A stretch of 5,138 bases of DNA from Phil1 sp963643205. GTDB taxonomy: Bacteria; Bacillota; Clostridia; Christensenellales; CAG-138. The position numbers were made by a program, and so were the translations under genes. Under the pieces are notes generated by a model. That model did no database searches. It saw only the letters and a list, made by a program, of their open reading frames with translations, and was not told where the DNA came from. Location of the stretch: NCBI GenBank assembly GCA_963643205.1, contig CAVIJJ010000058.1:1-5138 (forward strand), read 5' to 3'. Position 1 is the stretch's first letter; every line of letters begins with the position of its first letter. Shown here one piece after another: positions 3,278 through 5,138 of this stretch.

Positions 3278-3757
3278 ATGGGCGAATTTGAAGGGCATAA
3301 TCAGAAATACGCAGAGGCATTCACGCGCATGCGCGAAAGGTGCGGGCTAACTTTGCAGGATATATCCAAACGCAGCGGCATTGCAGCTTCCACCATAACA
3401 CGCACATTGCAAGGGTCAACAGGAACGCCAATGGCAACATATGAAATACTCGTAACAAAAGGGTTGGGCGCTTCGATGTTCGATTTTATTGCTGAGATTT
3501 ACGGATCCGAAACGCAGAAATTGGAGAGCGCGGAAGCATCACAAAACGAAACCGCCGCGGTTAAGCTTTTGCTCGCCGAGAAGGACGCGCGGATCCGGCA
3601 GCTTAATGCATGGTTGCGCCTGATAGTCGTTTACAGCGTAAGCGTAACGTCTATATTTGTTGGCCTGTTTGTCTTTGATATTCTCAACCCCTCGGTCGGA
3701 TGGTTCCGGAGGCAAATTGAATCTATGCAGAGCAATTTTACCGGATGGAAGGTATAG
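3278..3757 (+). CDS. Membrane-anchored XRE-type HTH protein
   Basis: A 159-aa protein with three parts. Residues 10-74 are a helix-turn-helix domain (YAEAFTRMRERCGLTLQDIS, then KRSGIAASTITRTLQG). Residues 75-112 are a charged helical linker that ends in a likely short coiled coil (VKLLLAEKDARIRQLNAWL). Residues 113-137 are one hydrophobic transmembrane helix (LRLIVVYSVSVTSIFVGLFV), followed by an NPSVGWFRR tail. The DNA-binding domain would be cytoplasmic and the last 22 residues outside or at the membrane face. AAGGAG lies eight bases before the ATG. Comparable HTH-plus-TM proteins occur in clostridial mobile elements near integrases, to my recollection, with no settled function. It could link membrane state to prophage control. 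The domain layout is clear; the role is unknown. Confidence 0.85.
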   Translation: MGEFEGHNQKYAEAFTRMRERCGLTLQDISKRSGIAASTITRTLQGSTGTPMATYEILVTKGLGASMFDFIAEIYGSETQKLESAEASQNETAAVKLLLAEKDARIRQLNAWLRLIVVYSVSVTSIFVGLFVFDILNPSVGWFRRQIESMQSNFTGWKV

Positions 3758-3772
3758 TGTGCTTCATGAACA

Positions 3773-3815
3773 TATAAAAACTCTCCCCTGCTTAAAGCTG
3801 GAAGCGCGGGGAGAG
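3773..3815 (-). terminator. Hairpin with T run on the minus strand
   Basis: CTCTCCCC (3781-3788) pairs perfectly with GGGGAGAG (3808-3815). An inner GCTT/AAGC pair (3790-3793, 3802-3805) extends the stem around an 8-base loop. Read leftward, the hairpin is followed by TTTTTATATG, as in an intrinsic terminator; read rightward it is followed by AACAAAGG, so it should not stop integrase transcription. It would block leftward read-through from the integrase side. It may also act as an RNA structure in the rightward leader. Confidence 0.65.
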
Positions 3816-3821
3816 AACAAA

Positions 3822-3858
3822 GGAGTGAGTCATGGGCAATCACTCGCTCCGATTATAA
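3822..3858 (+). promoter_or_regulatory. Integrase leader: 8-codon ORF in a ribosome-site-masking hairpin
   Basis: AAAGGAG is followed by an ATG at 3832 and the frame MGNHSLRL, stop at 3856. The ribosome site and the following bases, GGAGTGAGT (3822-3830), can pair with ACTCGCTCC (3842-3850) in a 9-bp stem with one G-U pair, leaving the ATG in the 11-base loop. The stem would hide the mini-ORF's ribosome site. It lies 27 bases before the integrase start, so translation of the leader could influence integrase expression. Inferred from sequence only. Confidence 0.4.
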
Positions 3859-3885
3859 CACAAAAACTGTATAAGGAGCAATGAT

Positions 3886-5013
3886 ATGGCAAAGCAAAAG
3901 GATGGGCGATACCGGGCGAAAATAACAGTCGGCAAAGACGCCGACGGCAAAAGCGTTATTAAATATGTTTCCGGCCGAACAAAAAAGGAACTTGAGGCTG
4001 CAAAAGCGGCAGCGCGTGAAAAGTATATAACCGGTGCAAGCGCAGCGCCGGAAGGTGTTCTGTTTGAACGCTATGCGCTTAACTGGTACGAAGTATATAA
4101 GCAGCCGCATATTGGCGTTTCGGCTCAGATGTCATACCGGACCACGTTTTATAAGCACATATTTCCTGCGCTTGCCGGGCGGCGATTAACGGCAATATCA
4201 ACCGAGGATTTACAGCGCCTGTTAAACAGCAAGGCCAATACATGTGCAGCTATCATCGGCAACATATCGACCGTGCTGCACGGTGTATTCCAGCGGGCCT
4301 ATGCACAAGGCTTGATTCAGCGCGATATAACGGCAGGGCTTGAAATTCCATCAAGGCAGAAAGAATCGCGTCGAGCATTAACGGACGAAGAAACGGAGGC
4401 CGTTATGCGCCTGATCGGGGAGGCCGGCACCCTCATGCTTGCATTACTCTACTACACCGGCATGAGATATGGCGAGGCTTGTGGGCTACAATGGCAACAC
4501 GTTGACTTCAAAAATGGGACAATTCATGTGCAGCAGCAAGCGACAGCCAAGACCGGAGAAATAGGCGCGCCGAAAACAGGAAACTCCGTTCGTATAATAC
4601 CGCTGCCGACGGAGCTTGCAGAAAAGTTACGGCCCGCGCGCGGATTGCCGCAGTCATATGTTGTGCCAGCCACGGATGGATCCTATTACCGGAATACGCA
4701 ACGTTACAGATTGTGGGAGGACTTAATGGCGAGGCTCTATAATATCGCGCCGGGAATAGAATGTGTTGAGAAAAACGGCCGCATGATTTCGGTAATAACT
4801 CCGCATTACCTCCGACATAATTACGCCAGCATTTTATATAACGCAGGGGTTGACGTTCTTTCGGCGCAGCGTTACCTTGGCCATGCGAACGCAAAAATCA
4901 CGCTTGATATTTATTCACACCTTTCCGCACAAAAACAGTCCGAAAGCATGCAGCAGATTGAAACGGCCTTTTCAAAAAGGTTGCCGGAAAGTTGCCAGCA
5001 AAAAAACATATAG
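3886..5013 (+). CDS. int: Tyrosine recombinase, phage/ICE integrase
   Basis: A 375-aa integrase with the usual three parts. Residues 1-50 form an arm-type DNA-binding domain (DGRYRAKITVGKDADGKSVI followed by SGRTKKELEAAK). Residues 57-150 form the SAM-like core-binding domain. Residues 160-350 form the catalytic domain. All active residues are visible: R194 in TGMRYGEACGL, K230 in GAPKTGNSVR, H307 and R310 in TPHYLRH, H333 in LGHANAKIT, and the nucleophile Y343 in DIYSHL. It inserts and, with an excision factor, removes the element by strand exchange at att sites. AAGGAG lies eight to nine bases before the ATG; an overlapping ATG at 3881 is out of frame. Length and layout match full-size Tn916/phage-type integrases, so it should be functional. 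Its 3' end contains GTTGCC repeats that may be arm sites. Confidence 0.97.
   Translation: MAKQKDGRYRAKITVGKDADGKSVIKYVSGRTKKELEAAKAAAREKYITGASAAPEGVLFERYALNWYEVYKQPHIGVSAQMSYRTTFYKHIFPALAGRRLTAISTEDLQRLLNSKANTCAAIIGNISTVLHGVFQRAYAQGLIQRDITAGLEIPSRQKESRRALTDEETEAVMRLIGEAGTLMLALLYYTGMRYGEACGLQWQHVDFKNGTIHVQQQATAKTGEIGAPKTGNSVRIIPLPTELAEKLRPARGLPQSYVVPATDGSYYRNTQRYRLWEDLMARLYNIAPGIECVEKNGRMISVITPHYLRHNYASILYNAGVDVLSAQRYLGHANAKITLDIYSHLSAQKQSESMQQIETAFSKRLPESCQQKNI
4980..4997 (+). repeat. GTTGCC pair at the integrase 3' end, candidate arm-type sites
   Basis: GTTGCC occurs at 4980 and 4991, 11 bases apart (GTTGCCGGAAA then GTTGCCAGC), inside the last codons of the integrase (RLPESCQQ). A similar pair, GTTGCCGAAC then GTTGCAACG, begins at 5119 and 5129. 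Arm-type sites of this integrase class are short direct repeats flanking the att core and are often found next to or inside the end of int. Assignment is inference. Confidence 0.45.
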
Positions 5014-5034
5014 CCGCCGTAGCAATCAAAAAAC

Positions 5035-5094
5035 GCCGGATATACTAAGAAAAGCACCCATTTTTTATGGATGCTTTTCGTTTTGGTATCCGGC
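5035..5094 (+). terminator. Long hairpin terminator after the integrase
   Basis: A core stem AAAAGCA/TGCTTTT (5050-5056, 5072-5078) with an inner CCAT/ATGG (5058-5061, 5067-5070) and a T5 loop is followed by CGTTTT, giving rightward termination. It is embedded in an outer perfect stem GCCGGATA/TATCCGGC (5035-5042, 5087-5094) with further weak pairs between, so the whole 60 bases can fold into one long hairpin. It starts 22 bases after the integrase stop. Confidence 0.75.
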
Positions 5095-5118
5095 AGCTAC
5101 CTATATTTTTTGGTAAGA

Positions 5119-5138
5119 GTTGCCGAACGTTGCAACGA
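5119..5138 (+). repeat. Second GTTGCC-type pair ending in a palindrome, at the window edge
   Basis: GTTGCCGAAC followed by GTTGCAACG repeats the integrase-end motif. The last ten bases, CGTTGCAACG (5128-5137), are a perfect palindrome. With the pair at 4980-4997 it brackets the terminator. It may be an arm site or part of the attachment region; the att core cannot be named without the other element end. Confidence 0.4.

Noticed and set aside
3657..3884. Plus-strand 75-aa frame bridging the membrane HTH gene and the integrase
   Set aside because: It begins inside the transmembrane segment of a better gene, has no ribosome site, and passes through the hairpin region.
4508..4894. Minus-strand 128-aa frame within the integrase
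   Set aside because: Antisense shadow of the conserved catalytic domain, no start signals.
1..5138. CRISPR array, tRNA/rRNA genes, transposase or a complete defence system
   Set aside because: No regularly spaced repeats with unique spacers, no tRNA-like cloverleaf even near the likely att end, no transposase frame, and no recognised defence genes beyond the stand-alone VRR-NUC nuclease, which fits phage replication better.

Overview
The window looks like the lysogeny and early-replication end of a prophage, or a closely related integrative element, from a low-to-mid GC Firmicute, probably a gut-type Clostridia. Reasons: strong AGGAGG-type ribosome sites before almost every gene, tightly packed small genes, a tyrosine integrase, Cro/CI-type regulators, and a replisome-organiser-like protein followed by a VRR-NUC nuclease. 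A run of 10 N at 2228-2237 shows this is a scaffolded draft or metagenome assembly.

Layout. The left half (1-2467) is a leftward early operon, in transcription order: a 71-aa Cro-like HTH protein; a gap-truncated ribbon-helix-helix-like protein; a zinc-ribbon protein; a 99-aa HTH protein; a 52-aa basic protein; a 46-aa single-pass membrane protein; a 210-aa replisome-organiser-like protein; a 128-aa VRR-NUC nuclease; and the start of a further gene cut by the left edge. The intergenic region 2468-2650 holds two good divergent promoters with dyad symmetries between and over them: a classic lysis/lysogeny switch. The right half is rightward: a 109-aa repressor without a peptidase domain, a 159-aa HTH protein with a C-terminal membrane helix, and a 375-aa integrase with a full catalytic set. 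After the integrase come a long hairpin terminator and GTTGCC repeats that look like integrase arm sites, so the element boundary is probably just off the right edge.

How it may work together (inference): the repressor holds the leftward promoter off. When it is relieved, the Cro-like protein and small regulators are made first, then the replication module. The replication protein gene carries, in its linker, GC-rich palindromes and a 10-bp-periodic GGGTTT repeat that runs through all three codon phases, as expected of an embedded origin.

Less ordinary signals: (i) a strong leftward promoter and ribosome site at 3032-3093 that would drive a 48-aa ORF and an antisense transcript across the 3' end of the repressor; (ii) the membrane-anchored HTH protein; (iii) a structured leader with an 8-codon ORF before the integrase; (iv) a 52-bp perfect direct repeat whose second copy begins exactly at the assembly gap.
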